Positions 1 to 9,025 of a DNA stretch of 64,000 nt are shown one piece after another. The DNA comes from Bacteroidales bacterium (GTDB lineage Bacteria; Bacteroidota; Bacteroidia; Bacteroidales; UBA3824): contig JAKSUC010000005.1 of assembly GCA_024413595.1 (NCBI GenBank), forward strand, positions 1-64,000. Reading direction: 5' to 3'. The translations under genes were made by a program, and so were the position numbers. The notes under the pieces are model-generated. The model did not search any database and was not told the origin of the DNA. It saw nothing but the letters and a program-made list of their open reading frames with translations. Position 1 is the stretch's first letter, and every line of letters starts with the position of its first letter.

Positions 1-338
1 CTCAAAAGTTCAAAAATATTACTATATTTATTTTTATTGTTAAAAATAATATTGTTAAAATTTATATTTTCTGTATTTTTAGATAAATCGTTATTGTATA
101 ATCCATTAACAAAAACTAAAATAATAGAATTATTGTCGTTATTAATAATATTATCTATTAATTTTTTATCAACAGAAAAATCATTAGCCTTAACAAATTC
201 GCCATCAGCAAAATCGGCTGTATTTTTTAGATATTCGTCTTTTTCGGTAGGAAATTGACATTTTTCTAAAATACTTAAAGCCTTATTTTGTGAACCTGTA
301 AGAGTTTCTATTAGCTGTATATAATTGTGTTTTTGCAT
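1..338 (-). CDS. sufD: SufD, Fe-S cluster assembly scaffold subunit (N-terminal part)
   Basis: Reading the minus strand from the ATG at 336-338 gives an open frame of 112 codons that runs off the left edge. It begins MQKHNYIQLIETLTG and carries FPTEKDEYLKNTADF, which resembles the FPT-K-E-W segment near the N-terminus of SufD proteins. SufD forms a complex with SufB and SufC in which Fe-S clusters are built in the cytoplasm. The call rests mainly on position: it directly follows sufB and sufC on the same strand, 18 bp after the sufC stop, which is the usual sufBCD order. The C-terminal two thirds, where SufD similarity is strongest, lies outside the window. Confidence 0.75.
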   Translation of the reverse strand, partial: MQKHNYIQLIETLTGSQNKALSILEKCQFPTEKDEYLKNTADFADGEFVKANDFSVDKKLIDNIINNDNNSIILVFVNGLYNNDLSKNTENINFNNIIFNNKNKYSNIFELL

Positions 339-356
339 AATATTCAGCTTAATTGA

Positions 357-1121
357 TTAGTTGTATAACGCGTCAGCTTCTTTTTTAAGTTGATCATATC
401 CGCTTTTTTCTAGTTCTAAAGCAAGATTTTTATCACCTGTTTTAATAATTCGTCCATTATACAAAACATGAACAATATCAGGAGTTATATAATCTAAAAG
501 ACGTTGATAGTGAGTAATAACAACAAAAGCATTGTCTTTAGTTCTAAGTTTATTAACACCCGAAGCAACTATTCTTAAAGCGTCGATATCTAATCCAGAG
601 TCGGTTTCGTCTAAAATACCAAGTTTTGGATTTAACATAGCCATTTGATAAACTTCAAGTTTCTTTTTTTCACCGCCCGAAAATCCTTGATTTACTGAAC
701 GATTATCTAATTTACTATCAAGTTCAACAAATTTTTTCTTTTCAGCACTAAGTTTTAAAAATTCAGTTGCACTCATTGGTTGTTCACCACGATATTTTCT
801 TTGTTCGTTTATAGCTGTTCGCATAAAACTATTAATGCCCACTCCAGGAATTTCTACGGGATATTGAAAAGCAAGAAATACGCCTTCGGCAGCGCGTTCT
901 TCAGGTTTTAAACTCAATAAATCTTTGCCATTGAGAGTTACACTTCCTTCGGTTACTTTAAATAGTTCATTTCCTGTTAAAACCGAAGCTAATGTACTTT
1001 TGCCAGAACCATTGGGTCCCATAATTGCGTGAACCTCACCAGCATTTATTGTTAGGTTTATACCTTTTAATATTTCTTTGTCGTTGATCGACGCATGTAA
1101 ATTCTTTATTTCGAGCATCAT
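357..1121 (-). CDS. sufC: SufC, Fe-S assembly ATPase
   Basis: A 254-aa ABC-type ATPase of the usual SufC length. Walker A is GPNGSGKS (residues 35-42), the Q-loop lies at LAFQYP (83-88), the signature is FSGGE (147-151), Walker B leads into the SufC-typical DETDSGLDID (171-180), and the H-loop His is near 204. SufC hydrolyses ATP to drive shape changes in the SufBC2D scaffold. Two Met codons stand at the start (MMLEI); the second, at 1118, is an equally good start. sufB lies 61 bp upstream and sufD 18 bp downstream, so the three genes form one operon. Confidence 0.96.
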   Translation of the reverse strand: MMLEIKNLHASINDKEILKGINLTINAGEVHAIMGPNGSGKSTLASVLTGNELFKVTEGSVTLNGKDLLSLKPEERAAEGVFLAFQYPVEIPGVGINSFMRTAINEQRKYRGEQPMSATEFLKLSAEKKKFVELDSKLDNRSVNQGFSGGEKKKLEVYQMAMLNPKLGILDETDSGLDIDALRIVASGVNKLRTKDNAFVVITHYQRLLDYITPDIVHVLYNGRIIKTGDKNLALELEKSGYDQLKKEADALYN

Positions 1122-1182
1122 ATATTGTTAATTATGAATTCTGTATTTTTTATACGAAATTCTAATTTTAAATTTTCATAAA

Positions 1183-2634
1183 TTATTGAGCGCAACCTTC
1201 TAATGTTATTGATAGCAATTTGCGTGCTTCAACTGCAAATTCCATAGGCAGTTTGTTTAATACATCTTTAGCAAAGCCATTTACTATTAAACTTATTGCA
1301 TTTTCAGTTGAAATTCCACGTTGACGACAATAAAATAATTGTTCGTCTGATATTTTAGAAGTTGTGGCTTCATGTTCAAGTGTTGCTGTATTGTTAGAAC
1401 ATTCTACGTATGGAAATGTATGTGCACCACAATTACTTCCAATCAATAAACTATCACATTGTGAATAATTTCTTGCATTGTCGGCGCCTTTGGTCACTTT
1501 TACAAGACCACGATACGAATTACTACTTTTTCCTAGTGAAATTCCTTTTGAAATTATAGTACTTTTGGTGTTTTTGCCAATGTGAACCATTTTTGTTCCT
1601 GTGTCGGCTTGTTGATAATTGTTGGTTACCGCCACTGAATAAAATTCTGATGTGGAATTATCGCCAACCAAAACTGTTGAAGGATATTTCCAAGTGATTG
1701 CAGAACCTGTTTCTACTTGTGTCCACGAAATTTTTGAATTAACACCGCGACACATTCCACGTTTGGTTACAAAATTATAAATTCCACCTTTTCCCTCTTT
1801 ATCTCCAGGATACCAGTTTTGAACGGTTGAATATTTTATTTCAGCATTGTTTCCTGCAATTAATTCTACAACAGCTGCATGCAATTGACTTTCGTCGCGC
1901 ATTGGTGCTGTACAGCCTTCAAGATAAGATACATAACTATCATCATCGGCTATAATTAATGTTCGTTCAAATTGTCCTGATTTTGCTGCATTTATTCTAA
2001 AATATGTTGACAATTCCATTGGACAACGAACTCCTTTGGGAATATAAACAAATGATCCATCGGTAAATACAGCAGAATTTAAAGCTGCATAAAAATTATC
2101 AGCAGGTGGAACAACTGAGCCTAAATATTTTTTTATTAGTTCTGGATAATTTATAATTGCTTCACTTATTGGACAAAAAATTACACCTACTTCTGCCAAT
2201 TTTTCTTTCATGGTAGTATGAACCGACATACTATCAAAAACTGCATCTACAGCAACTCCTGCTAATACCTTTTGCTCTTCTAATTTGATACCTAGTTTTT
2301 CGTAAGTCTTTAATAATTCAGGATCTACTTCGCTGATATCATTATATTTGGGTTTATTTTTAGGAACTGAATAATATATTAAATCTTGATAATTAGGTTC
2401 TTCAAAATTTAATTTTGCCCAATGAGGCATTTTCATATTTTTCCAAATATCAAAAGCCTTGAGTCTAAAATTGAGCATTTCTTCAGGTTCGTTTCTTAGT
2501 GAAGACAAACGTCGAATAATATCTTCGTTTAAACCTTTTGGAAACTCTTCCATTTCAATGTCGGTAACAAATCCGGCATTATATTCGCTATCTTCCAGCT
2601 CCTTAATTATTTTATTATCGTTGTTTTCCGCCAT
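1183..2634 (-). CDS. sufB: SufB, Fe-S cluster scaffold protein
   Basis: A 483-aa protein with the full SufB pattern: [20 protein letters not shown] in the middle, then the beta-helix core with [29 protein letters not shown] and the C-terminal block [20 protein letters not shown]. SufB is the subunit on which the cluster is assembled from cysteine-derived sulfur and iron. It is the first gene of the suf operon seen here. A -7 box (2673-2680) stands about 40 bp upstream of the ATG. sufS and sufE are not in this window. Confidence 0.97.
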   Translation of the reverse strand: MAENNDNKIIKELEDSEYNAGFVTDIEMEEFPKGLNEDIIRRLSSLRNEPEEMLNFRLKAFDIWKNMKMPHWAKLNFEEPNYQDLIYYSVPKNKPKYNDISEVDPELLKTYEKLGIKLEEQKVLAGVAVDAVFDSMSVHTTMKEKLAEVGVIFCPISEAIINYPELIKKYLGSVVPPADNFYAALNSAVFTDGSFVYIPKGVRCPMELSTYFRINAAKSGQFERTLIIADDDSYVSYLEGCTAPMRDESQLHAAVVELIAGNNAEIKYSTVQNWYPGDKEGKGGIYNFVTKRGMCRGVNSKISWTQVETGSAITWKYPSTVLVGDNSTSEFYSVAVTNNYQQADTGTKMVHIGKNTKSTIISKGISLGKSSNSYRGLVKVTKGADNARNYSQCDSLLIGSNCGAHTFPYVECSNNTATLEHEATTSKISDEQLFYCRQRGISTENAISLIVNGFAKDVLNKLPMEFAVEARKLLSITLEGCAQ

Positions 2635-2672
2635 TATTTAAGGGAAAAATTTGTGTTCTTTATTTTAAACCG

Positions 2673-2680
2673 CAAAATTA
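2673..2680 (-). promoter_or_regulatory. -7 promoter box of the suf operon
   Basis: On the minus strand this reads TAATTTTG, an exact match to the Bacteroidetes -7 consensus TAnnTTTG, 38 bp upstream of the sufB ATG. No convincing -33 TTTG was found at the expected distance. Confidence 0.5.
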
Positions 2681-3029
2681 TAAATAACTTTTTAACTTTT
2701 AAACTTAATAATGTTTTTTTTCGTAATAGATAATATAGACGAAATCTAAAGGATAAAAACGCATTTTTGACATTTTTGAGCGTGTGTTTATATACTTTAC
2801 ACAATAAAAAATATTGATAAAATTATAATTTTATTCAAAAAATATTATAAATATAAAATATTGAAAATTAATAATTTAATCTAAATTCCAAATGATAAAT
2901 AACTCCATTCACAAAATGCACAAAATGAATGAGAGGAATTTTTTTACAAAATCAGTATATTAGCATTGAAATTAGTAATGAAAGCTAATAACAGGTAATT
3001 GGAATACAAAAATAAAAAATTGAGGGATT
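2681..3029. other. AT-rich divergent intergenic region between sufB and rpoD
   Basis: About 350 bp between divergent genes. It must hold the rpoD promoter, but no clean TAnnTTTG box with a -33 TTTG was found on the plus strand. No open frame, RNA gene or strong hairpin was seen. Confidence 0.5.
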
Positions 3030-3884
3030 ATGCGACAGTTGAAAATTACCAAACAGGTTACAAATCGTGAGTCAGCATCGCTTGACAAATATTTGCAAGA
3101 AATAGCACGAATTAGTTTATTAGAAGGCGACGAAGAAGTAGATTTAGCCATCAAAATTAAAAAAGGTGACAGACGAGCTTTGGAACGCTTAATTAAAACA
3201 AATCTTAGATTTGTAGTTTCAGTGGCAAAACAATATCAAAATCAAGGATTAAGTTTGCCAGACCTTATTAACGAAGGTAACGTTGGACTTATTAAAGCTG
3301 CACAACGTTTTGATGAAACTAAAGGTTTTAAATTTATTTCATACGCTGTTTGGTGGATTAGACAGTCAATTTTACAAGCCCTTGCTGAACAATCAAGAAT
3401 GGTTCGATTACCTTTAAACAAAATTGGGGCTTTGTCTAAAATTAATCAAACTTATAGCAAACTTCTTTACGAATTTCAACGTGAACCTAGTGCTGAAGAA
3501 ATTGCTAAAGAACTTGATTTATTACCAGATGAAGTTAGAAGCGCATTATTAAATTCAAGTCATCATGCTAGTATTGATGCTCCTATTGGTGACGACGAAG
3601 ACTCTTGTGTTGTAGATTTTATGCAAAATAGTGAGTCTACAATACCTGACAAAACACTTATGAACGACTCTTTGAAAATCGAAATTAAACGTATGCTTAG
3701 CACTCTTGGCGAACGTGAAGCTGACATTGTTAGACTTTATTTCGGAATTGACGAGCCACATTCTTTTACACTTGAAGAAATTGGAGAACGTTTTGGACTT
3801 ACACGTGAACGTGTTCGCCAAATCAAGAGTAAAACTATCAAAGCTCTTAAACAAAGAAGTTGTTTAATTAAACAGTATTTGTAG
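3030..3884 (+). CDS. rpoD: Primary sigma factor RpoD (Bacteroidetes type)
   Basis: A 284-aa sigma-70 factor, the short form lacking region 1.1 that serves as the housekeeping sigma factor in Bacteroidetes. Region 1.2 is around [18 protein letters not shown] (20-37). Region 2 holds the core-binding and -10 recognition stretch [16 protein letters not shown], the [13 protein letters not shown] segment and the [15 protein letters not shown] helix. Region 3 contains LPLNKI, and region 4 ends with the -35 helix-turn-helix [20 protein letters not shown]. It recognises the unusual TTTG / TAnnTTTG promoters that occur throughout this window. The gene stands alone; a perfect inverted repeat followed by a T-run lies just downstream. 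Confidence 0.96.
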   Translation: MRQLKITKQVTNRESASLDKYLQEIARISLLEGDEEVDLAIKIKKGDRRALERLIKTNLRFVVSVAKQYQNQGLSLPDLINEGNVGLIKAAQRFDETKGFKFISYAVWWIRQSILQALAEQSRMVRLPLNKIGALSKINQTYSKLLYEFQREPSAEEIAKELDLLPDEVRSALLNSSHHASIDAPIGDDEDSCVVDFMQNSESTIPDKTLMNDSLKIEIKRMLSTLGEREADIVRLYFGIDEPHSFTLEEIGERFGLTRERVRQIKSKTIKALKQRSCLIKQYL

Positions 3885-3905
3885 CAAGTAGTAATATATT
3901 TTTTT

Positions 3906-4021
3906 AATTGTCTCTGCGAGTAATATATTAGATTTTTCTTTTTCATTTTTTTATTTTTCTCCTCTATATTTCCCTTTATATAGTGCAAACAAAAATTAGA
4001 ACGCAGAGACAATTTTTTTTT
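3906..4021 (+). terminator. Long-loop inverted repeat with T-run downstream of rpoD
   Basis: Perfect 13-bp arms at 3906-3918 (AATTGTCTCTGCG) and 4002-4014 are separated by 83 nt and followed by a run of nine T. In RNA the arms would close a large loop, which is unusual for an intrinsic terminator, but the T-run suggests termination of rpoD. It could also be a decayed insertion end or a small structured RNA. Confidence 0.4.
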
Positions 4022-4516
4022 ATGTTTTATTTCTTTTTTTCAAAATTTTTAATGTGTCGTAAACTATCTTCGTAATTCAATTTATTAGATTTTTATTTGT
4101 TAAAACATAACACTTTTTTAGATTTTTGAGACTATTTCTCACGGTTATTTCATTTAAAAACTTTTGCAAAAGCCAAAATAAATTACTATCTTTATATTTT
4201 TTTAGCCTTTGTTGGCATTTTTTTAATTCTTATTCATATTAAAAAAAATATAGGCGGAAGACAAAGAATATTAGTTGGCTTTTGCCTTTTGTTTTATGAT
4301 GTAAATTTAATAACTAAATCTCAGTCTACTAAATATTTAACGATATGTTTTTTGAAAAAATCATTTCTTTTAACATAATACTCCTTTTTACTATCAGAAA
4401 AGCCACTAGGCAAAATCTTGCCATTGGTTCAAAATTGAGAGTGACTATAAATTCAGTAGTCGATTTTAGAAGATTTTCTAAAGGAATTATTATCTGTAAT
4501 TTATTTAATATTTAGA
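4022..4516. other. Gene-poor AT-rich stretch between rpoD and a lipoprotein gene
   Basis: No gene could be supported. It holds an 11-bp inverted repeat (4166-4176 and 4275-4285) and a 56-codon plus-strand frame (4345-4515) that has no recognisable features. It may be degraded sequence. Confidence 0.5.
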
Positions 4517-5647
4517 TTACCAATATTCAATAGTTCTAGTTTGGCTTTCATTTCCAAATTTACGTGAAATCCAATTACCATGACTATCTTTTTTAATATC
4601 AGAAATTTTGATTTTTTCGTCAGGATCTTCCGAAAAATCAGGTTCAGAACCTTCGCCCATATCGTCCCAAGAATAAACACTTATTTCATTTGAATAAGTA
4701 TCCAAAATTTCTAAAGTACAAACAGCACCTTCATGCCAATATTGTTTTTTGATTGGTAATCCATCATACCAATAAATTTCTTCAAAAAGATATGGCGTTT
4801 CAATTTTAGCAATTTTACCAATAGAGTCTCGTGTAAAATATATTCTGTCAATATTTTCGTCCCAAACTTCAGGTGTTTTTTCAAAAGGATTATAGCCATT
4901 TAATTTTGTTAAATTACCTAATTTGTCAAATTCATAAACTTCATCATCTTGTGTAATTTTTTTGATATTTCCACAAACTTCAAAAAATGCAAGATCATAC
5001 GATGCACAACTATCTGGTAAATATTCATCTTCATCGTAATATACAATAAATCTGTTGTTTAAAATAAAATTACCATGTTTATCTTTAGGAGTTTTTGAAT
5101 AATCAACTTTTGTAGTTTGCCATCCATCTTTAGGAACGTCGTCCCAAGGTTCAAATTCAACATAATCGGTCGACTCTAAAATTCCATCATTATTGTAATG
5201 ATATGCAGTTTGACAGCAATAACCTTCGCTTCCATTTAATGTTGAGTCTATTTGTCCATTTTTCCAAACGTATTCTGTTACCCAAGAAACAGTACCTTCA
5301 CTTTCAATATAACCCTGATCGTTTCTTTTCATATAGTAATTTTCTAACCAAATAGAACCATAAATTTCTCTATTACAATCAACAAAAGGATTATTACCAT
5401 TAACACTAACAAGATTTCCATTTTTATCAAAATCCACACGCGAATAACTTCCAAAATAGATAGTTTTTACAGGACCTTTAACACTATAAAATTGTAAATC
5501 AGGTGTATTCTTTTCAAAAACTACAGATTTTTTTTCTGTTGAAATTTGTGTTTTTGTTGTGTCAGAATTGTTATTCTGATTATTTGAATTACTTGTACAA
5601 GATGCTAAAATAGCAATAGGCATAATTAATAATAAGCTACGTTTCAT
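4517..5647 (-). CDS. Lipoprotein of unknown function with an internal repeat
   Basis: A 376-aa protein starting at the ATG whose product begins MKRSLLLIMPIAILASC. This has a signal peptide and a lipobox (ILAS-C) with Cys at about residue 17, so it is a predicted lipoprotein. This start lies 2 bp after the upstream gene's stop and is preferred over an in-frame start 33 bp earlier, which would lack a proper signal. The mature part contains two related blocks, VDFDKNGNLVSVNGNNPF and YEFDKLGNLTKLNGYNPF, which look like the loose DxxGN repeats of RHS-like and other Bacteroidetes surface lipoproteins. It ends in a G-N-WISRKFGNE...TRTIEYW block. It is probably co-transcribed with the lipoprotein gene upstream. 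Function unknown. Confidence 0.75.
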   Translation of the reverse strand: MKRSLLLIMPIAILASCTSNSNNQNNNSDTTKTQISTEKKSVVFEKNTPDLQFYSVKGPVKTIYFGSYSRVDFDKNGNLVSVNGNNPFVDCNREIYGSIWLENYYMKRNDQGYIESEGTVSWVTEYVWKNGQIDSTLNGSEGYCCQTAYHYNNDGILESTDYVEFEPWDDVPKDGWQTTKVDYSKTPKDKHGNFILNNRFIVYYDEDEYLPDSCASYDLAFFEVCGNIKKITQDDEVYEFDKLGNLTKLNGYNPFEKTPEVWDENIDRIYFTRDSIGKIAKIETPYLFEEIYWYDGLPIKKQYWHEGAVCTLEILDTYSNEISVYSWDDMGEGSEPDFSEDPDEKIKISDIKKDSHGNWISRKFGNESQTRTIEYW

Positions 5648-5649
5648 TT

Positions 5650-7005
5650 TTATTTTACTTTTATATTTAATGATTTCCAATAATTCGCTTTTTGATATTT
5701 TTCTAAATAAGTTTTTTTGACAAATATAGTAGTTTTTGTCCCAGTATTAAAAGCATTAGAATTATTAAGAGTTGGAGGAGCACCTTCCATATAAACTTTT
5801 GAAAGATCTCTACAATCTGTAAAGGCATTATCTCCTATTTTTGATATTGACGATGGTATTGTAATTTCATCTAAATCAGAACATTCATAAAATGCTTTTT
5901 CTCCAATTTCTCTTAAATTACTTGGTAATTTTACATATTCCAAAGATTTTAAACCAGCAAAAGCTTCTTTCCCTATATTTGATCCTGTATTTATCTCTAC
6001 TGAAACTATTGAATTATTATTATTATATCCTGAACCAAAAGCATTATTAGGAATTTTGTTAAAATTACCATTCAATATCAATTTTATTTTTATGTTAGAC
6101 AATTCATTCAAAAAGTTTTTGATTGAATCAAAACTATTATTAGAAGCATCAAGAATAGATATTGTTCTTTCATAAAAATAATCACTATTTTTTATTTCTT
6201 CCAAATAATCAGACAATTCTGACATATAAATTCCATAATCAAAATATCCTCTCATTTCAATATCTTGATTAAATGTGTAATAGTTACCAACTTTATAATA
6301 ACTCCAAAATCCATTTTGTTTAAATCCTTGCCAATATAATTTCATACCCAATTTATGCAAGCCAAAATCTGTAATTAAAACAGTATCTTCTATGTTATAT
6401 TTTTGTGAGTCAATAAGTTCTCCATTAATCCAAAAATTTATTTGATAAGGATTAGAAAAATATGTTGTATCATTATATAAATTCTTTAAACTATCAATAT
6501 AACGATCTAAATAATCGTCTTCGCTATCGTTATCAACATTCTGATTATTATAAACATTTGAAAAATCATCAGTTTTTACATAAAGTTGAAAAGCCTTTTT
6601 AATACTATCTATATAATTATTGTAATATTCATTATTATACTTATTAGAATCATATATTAAAAAGTCGTTTTTTACAGTCACTTTAAAAGTGTCGATATTT
6701 GATATTATTAATGTGTCATAATTGTTTATTTTACAAGTGTCAACAACTCTAAATATAATTGTATCATGATTGTTGGTTATAAGATAATCAGAAACATTTA
6801 CGGTTAAAGTATCATTATTTACAACAACATTATAAGAGTTATTATTGATAATTGTAGTATCTTTATTATTGTTGTTATTATTGTTTTGATTTTGAGAATG
6901 GTTATAATATGTTAGATAATTATTTCTAATCCAATCATCTTCTTCGTAATAATCACACGAATTGAAAAATAAAATCATTAATAATGAGATAAATAGCTTG
7001 TTCAT
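5650..7005 (-). CDS. Lipoprotein with BspA-like leucine-rich repeats
   Basis: A 451-aa protein starting MNKLFISLLMILFFNSC, a lipoprotein signal with Cys at about residue 17. The first part is rich in Asn, with a run of consecutive Asn, and is followed by about 200 residues without a recognised fold. The C-terminal 120 residues hold BspA-type (LRR_5) repeats such as IGEKAFYECSDLDEITIPSS and IGDNAFTDCRDLSKVYMEG, then a typical closing segment. Such proteins act in adhesion or protein binding at the cell surface in Bacteroidetes. The start at 7005 is chosen over one 66 bp upstream because only this one gives a signal peptide. A 104-bp element repeated at 11742 begins 21 bp upstream. Confidence 0.8.
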   Translation of the reverse strand: MNKLFISLLMILFFNSCDYYEEDDWIRNNYLTYYNHSQNQNNNNNNNKDTTIINNNSYNVVVNNDTLTVNVSDYLITNNHDTIIFRVVDTCKINNYDTLIISNIDTFKVTVKNDFLIYDSNKYNNEYYNNYIDSIKKAFQLYVKTDDFSNVYNNQNVDNDSEDDYLDRYIDSLKNLYNDTTYFSNPYQINFWINGELIDSQKYNIEDTVLITDFGLHKLGMKLYWQGFKQNGFWSYYKVGNYYTFNQDIEMRGYFDYGIYMSELSDYLEEIKNSDYFYERTISILDASNNSFDSIKNFLNELSNIKIKLILNGNFNKIPNNAFGSGYNNNNSIVSVEINTGSNIGKEAFAGLKSLEYVKLPSNLREIGEKAFYECSDLDEITIPSSISKIGDNAFTDCRDLSKVYMEGAPPTLNNSNAFNTGTKTTIFVKKTYLEKYQKANYWKSLNIKVK

Positions 7006-7026
7006 AATATAAATTTTAGTTTTTAA

Positions 7027-7130
7027 TAGTAAAGCTACAAAAATTATGCTAATTTTATATACTACAATCAATTACAATAATATTATTTAGAATACCAACC
7101 AAAACTAACAAAAAATACGAGATTTGGTTG
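7027..7130. repeat. Left copy of a 104-bp direct repeat
   Basis: Matches 11742-11845 at 98 of 104 positions with no gaps. The first 52 nt differ at a single base. It begins TAGTAAAGC and ends in the right arm of a stem-loop. The two copies bracket the ATPase/RhuM island and the IS remnant. The left copy also forms the upstream region of the lipoprotein gene. Confidence 0.9.
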
Positions 7131-7131
7131 G
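7095..7131. repeat. Stem-loop repeat, copy a
   Basis: Arms CCAACCAAA (7095-7103) and TTTGGTTGG (7123-7131), extended by CT/AG after one A-A mismatch. One of five copies of the same stem-loop in 7.0-13.5 kb; no other copy was noticed in the rest of the window. Confidence 0.85.
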
Positions 7132-7355
7132 AGATAATGTTATTATTACAATTAATTTAATAACATTTTTTTTGTAAAATATAATATAATATAATTTTAT
7201 TAGCTTCCGTCAGAAATTCTTTGAAAAATTTTGAACACTGACCTACGAGATATAGTTGTTGGAGACATAAATTCGAACCTTATCCACCGCTGAGGATTTT
7301 TTCAGACCTCACAAGTGGAGAGTGATAATAAGGACGGGAGGATATTTTGATGTCG
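7132..7355. other. Intergenic edge of the GC-richer block
   Basis: The first 65 bp are very AT-rich. From about 7205 the composition rises and continues into the ATPase gene, so the edge of acquired DNA probably lies near 7200. No gene was seen. A T-arm-like stretch around 7272-7290 on the minus strand does not belong to a tRNA. Confidence 0.5.
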
Positions 7356-8774
7356 CTAAATGACCACGAACAGATCCTCCAATGTTACTTGAAACATAAT
7401 CTGTTTTGAGTACATATTATCCTCCAGTCCTTGCGTTGTTATGAATACAGGCCAAATGGCAAAGCCTTGCGCTGACGACTCCTGGAAACGGCTGATGCGG
7501 TTTGTGAGTTTATCGTGCTCGGCTTTGGAGATGGCGTACTTAGTGTTGGAGTATTTTATCTCGCAGAGTTCTATTATGCGATCCTTGCGCTCAAGTATCA
7601 AGTCTATCTGTACGTCGGAGCCACGCCACGAATAATATTCCACCGACATATAGTCGATATGCAGTTTCCTCTTTATTTGAGAAATGTGTGTCATAGCCAC
7701 CTTCTCGAAACTCAGTCCATACCAAGTGTTGAGTTCGGGATTGTTGATGTTGTTGGTCCAAAAACTTGAGTCAACCGAATTTTTGTTTATGAATGTTAGG
7801 TAAAAGATGGAATAGAAGTCCGTAAGTTGGTAAATGCCGTTCTTGGCGGTGATTTTCTTGTCTTTTGTGTTGTAGAACCTTACAAAATCGCAGTTAATCA
7901 GGTCTTCCAGTTTCTCTGAGAGATGTCCGTTGTTGGCCTTGCCCAACTTGGCTGATAGTTCGGTTTTTGTCAGTCCTGATTTCTTGCTTGCAAGAGCCTT
8001 TACAATCTCCATATACGAGTCTGCTGAACTGAAAAGAGTCTTGAACAACCTTGAAAACTCACGCCTCAGTTCACCGTTTTGGCAGAAAAACAGGTCGTCG
8101 ATATTTTGAGAAAGGTTTTTCCTATTGTTTATCAAACTTAGGTAATAAGGTATGCCACCAAGTATCATATACGCCTGAAGATATTGCATATCGTCCCATC
8201 CAACGTTTTGGCTTTTAAGGTATTCTCTGGTTTCTCCCAGACAGAATGGCCTTAGGTGTATCTCGTGGGTTATTCTGTTGTGCAGACCGCCCCTTGAGTC
8301 TATGATATTGCTTATCATCCAAGATGTTGCTGAACCGCACACTATTAGTTTTATATTATCTTGCTTGGAAGCCCAACTGTTCCAAAAATAACCTAATGCC
8401 TCCACCAATCCCGAGCCCTTGTAGTCGAGACAGGGAAGTTCGTCGATAAATATGATGCAAGGCTTTCCTTCTGATATTTTGTTGGAAAGGAATTTCCTGA
8501 GCAGCGAAAAAGCGTCGAGCCAATCAGCAGGAGTTTTCTCTATTTCCAGTCCGTATTGCTCAAAGGCGTCTGACATTGCCTTAAACTGCATTTTCTTGTT
8601 GCCGTCGATAATTCCAGTGAAAGAGAAAGCATACTGGCTCTTGAAAAGTTGGTCTATAAGATAAGTCTTGCCGATGCGTCGTCTGCCATAAACCGCTATG
8701 AATTCGGCTTTCGACGAGTTGATGTATTGGTTGAGCAATTCAATTTCCTCGGTTCTTCCTATAAGGTTTTCCAT
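7356..8774 (-). CDS. AAA-type ATPase with C-terminal DUF234/PD-(D/E)XK-like domain, GC-rich copy
   Basis: A 472-aa ATP-binding protein of the ATPase_2 plus DUF234 family common in Bacteroidetes and archaea. Walker A is GRRRIGKT (30-37) and Walker B IFIDELP (108-114), followed by a sensor-like GSATSWM. A winged-helix region follows around GLTKTELSAKLGKANNGHLS. The C-terminus has VQIDLI...LCEIKYS with D391, E405 and K407, the arrangement of a PD-(D/E)XK nuclease core. The role of the family is unsettled. The start at 8774 (MENLIGR) is chosen because a -7 box at 8799-8806 covers the earlier possible start. Its sequence is clearly GC-richer than the surroundings (28 G/C in 7681-7740). An AT-rich paralogue sits at 11919-13322. 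Confidence 0.88.
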   Translation of the reverse strand: MENLIGRTEEIELLNQYINSSKAEFIAVYGRRRIGKTYLIDQLFKSQYAFSFTGIIDGNKKMQFKAMSDAFEQYGLEIEKTPADWLDAFSLLRKFLSNKISEGKPCIIFIDELPCLDYKGSGLVEALGYFWNSWASKQDNIKLIVCGSATSWMISNIIDSRGGLHNRITHEIHLRPFCLGETREYLKSQNVGWDDMQYLQAYMILGGIPYYLSLINNRKNLSQNIDDLFFCQNGELRREFSRLFKTLFSSADSYMEIVKALASKKSGLTKTELSAKLGKANNGHLSEKLEDLINCDFVRFYNTKDKKITAKNGIYQLTDFYSIFYLTFINKNSVDSSFWTNNINNPELNTWYGLSFEKVAMTHISQIKRKLHIDYMSVEYYSWRGSDVQIDLILERKDRIIELCEIKYSNTKYAISKAEHDKLTNRISRFQESSAQGFAIWPVFITTQGLEDNMYSKQIMFQVTLEDLFVVI

Positions 8775-8798
8775 ATCTTGTCGGTAAAAAAACTGATG

Positions 8799-8806
8799 CA
8801 AATATA
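8799..8806 (-). promoter_or_regulatory. -7 promoter box of the GC-rich ATPase gene
   Basis: Minus strand reads TATATTTG, matching TAnnTTTG, 24 bp upstream of the ATG at 8774. The expected -33 position, about 8825-8829, coincides with the left arm of the first palindrome. Confidence 0.55.
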
Positions 8807-8826
8807 ATATATAAAAACGATAATTC

Positions 8827-8914
8827 GGGCGAAATCGATGAAAATTTTGTCGATTTCGCCCAGATTGTTAATAATTCGGGCGAAATCAAAGGAAAAAACA
8901 AGCGATTTCGCCCG
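8827..8914. promoter_or_regulatory. Two tandem palindromes between the divergent ATPase and RhuM genes
   Basis: Palindrome 1 has perfect 12-bp arms GGGCGAAATCGA (8827-8838) and 8850-8861 with an 11-nt loop. Palindrome 2 has perfect 11-bp arms CGGGCGAAATC (8877-8887) and 8904-8914 with a 16-nt loop. All four half-sites share GGGCGAAATC. Lying between divergent promoters, they look like operators for a regulator that could control both genes. Stem-loops in RNA are the alternative. Neither palindrome has the T-run of a terminator. Confidence 0.6.
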
Positions 8915-8965
8915 TTTTCTCAGGTTGCCTTTCCATTTCTTCCGACGTTAACCTTCTAATAAACA

Positions 8966-8997
8966 TTGCTCCAATTTCGCGAATTTTACTATTTTTG
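8966..8997 (+). promoter_or_regulatory. Promoter of the RhuM-like gene
   Basis: TATTTTTG at 8990-8997 matches the -7 consensus. A TTG at 8966-8968 stands 21 bp upstream as a possible -33. The predicted start of transcription near 9004 rules out the upstream ATG at 8966 and supports translation from 9026. Confidence 0.55.
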
Positions 8998-9025
8998 CAA
9001 TCGTAAAACCCAAATCGAAAATGAT

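Noticed and set aside
3555-4012. Minus-strand frames opposite the 3' end of rpoD
   Set aside because: They overlap a well-conserved gene on the other strand and show no domain of their own.
4166-4285. 11-bp inverted repeat GCAAAAGCCAA / TTGGCTTTTGC
   Set aside because: Arms are 98 nt apart and no other sign of an element or RNA was found.
4345-4515. 56-codon plus-strand frame (MFFEKIISFNIILL...) between rpoD and the lipoprotein gene
   Set aside because: No recognisable domain or promoter box, and its end abuts the stop of a convergent gene. In AT-rich DNA such a frame can arise by chance, so it is not annotated as a gene.
6829-6890. Short tandem-like ATT/TTG repeats near the lipoprotein N-terminus
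   Set aside because: These encode a run of Asn and are low-complexity coding sequence, not a CRISPR array or regulatory repeat. No CRISPR was found anywhere in the window.
7262-7360. T-arm-like sequence (GGTTCGAATTT on the minus strand) with a possible 7-bp acceptor helix
   Set aside because: The acceptor pairing has a mismatch, and there is no D-arm or anticodon arm of the right shape in the roughly 95 nt between; not a tRNA.
7337-7378. GGAGGAT/ATCCTCC inverted repeat at the end of the GC-rich ATPase gene
   Set aside because: Short arms, no T-run, and the right arm lies inside the coding end; likely chance.
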